This document shows, piece after piece, positions 63,891 through 64,000 of a DNA stretch of 64,000 nucleotides (within the stretch, counting starts at the first letter, position 1; each line of letters starts with the position of its first letter). Position numbers and translations under genes: made by a program. The notes under the pieces were generated by a model. The model worked only from the letters and a program-made list of their open reading frames with translations, did no database searches and had not been told where the DNA came from. The stretch lies in the NCBI GenBank assembly GCA_003242885.1, contig QKMZ01000015.1, positions 186,001 to 250,000 of the forward strand, in the 5' to 3' direction. The DNA is from Candidatus Melainabacteria bacterium. Lineage in GTDB: Bacteria; Cyanobacteriota; Vampirovibrionia; Obscuribacterales; Obscuribacteraceae.

Positions 63891-64000
63891 ATGAGCAAAG
63901 CGCCTGCGTTTGAGAGAGAAAAGAGAGTGGATTCCGGAAGCGGCGCTCCCATTGGTGTAGAACACGGTCGGGCAACCAAAGGCGAAATCGCCGCTTGGGC
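63891..64000 (+). CDS. 5' fragment of a gene cut by the window edge
   Basis: An ATG at 63891 opens a frame with no stop up to the window end (36 codons: MSKAPAFEREKRVDSGSGAP then IGVEHGRATKGEIAAW). There is no clear ribosome binding site. A TATAAT at 63850-63855 lies 35 bases upstream and could be its -10. The product cannot be recognised. Confidence 0.4.
   Translation, partial: MSKAPAFEREKRVDSGSGAPIGVEHGRATKGEIAAW

Overview
The window comes from a bacterial chromosome of roughly 50% GC. Genes are densely packed. Many encode secreted proteins with Sec signal peptides or TPR repeats. Housekeeping genes (mnmA, nadE, hpf, nfo, lgt, radA, uvrC, rarA) indicate a stable chromosomal location: there is no tRNA, integrase, transposase or prophage gene in view. 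Lgt, the many Sec-exported proteins and a Hanks-type kinase/PP2C pair fit many phyla. The overall style resembles non-photosynthetic Cyanobacteriota (Obscuribacterales/Vampirovibrionia), but that placement is inference from general character and was not tested by any search.

Layout. 0-9 kb: the end of a TPR gene, mnmA, a secreted amidase, then a minus-strand block (RNA 2',3'-cyclic phosphodiesterase, a FadB/FadJ-type beta-oxidation enzyme, a small membrane protein, glutamine-dependent NAD synthetase). 9-20 kb: a secreted TIM-barrel-like protein, hibernation factor hpf, a very large secreted TPR protein, endonuclease IV, a second TPR protein, a secreted Pro/Ala-rich protein, lgt. 20-28 kb: a compact radA-uvrC-microprotein-yfhO-like-rarA operon with overlapping start and stop codons. 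28-30 kb: two minus-strand genes of unknown function.

30-53 kb is the most remarkable region: a type IV secretion (T4SS)-like locus. It begins with five small exported proteins, two of them tandem paralogues and one a candidate VirB2-like pilin, and closes with a clear terminator. Next come a 1,688-residue VirB6/TrbL-like membrane protein, a 0.95-kb intergenic region rich in repeats and operator-like palindromes, and a set DUF2225-like / VirB3-like / VirB4 ATPase / VirB8-like / VirD4-like ATPase. Two further VirB6/TrbL-like paralogues sit convergently on the minus strand. I see no relaxase, VirB11, or outer-membrane core (VirB7/9/10), so this looks like a reduced or divergent T4SS rather than an ordinary conjugative element.

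53-64 kb: an O-methyltransferase-like gene, a small membrane protein, a membrane-anchored Ser/Thr kinase, a DUF2157/GDYXXLXY pair, a secreted protein, an isochorismatase-like hydrolase, a PP2C phosphatase, an HTTM-like membrane protein, and the first codons of a gene cut by the window edge.

A 21-bp palindrome (two 9-bp arms around a 3-bp loop) occurs about 14 times in intergenic gaps throughout, often as inverted pairs, with compensatory base changes in its arms. It behaves like a REP/BIME-type repeat family.
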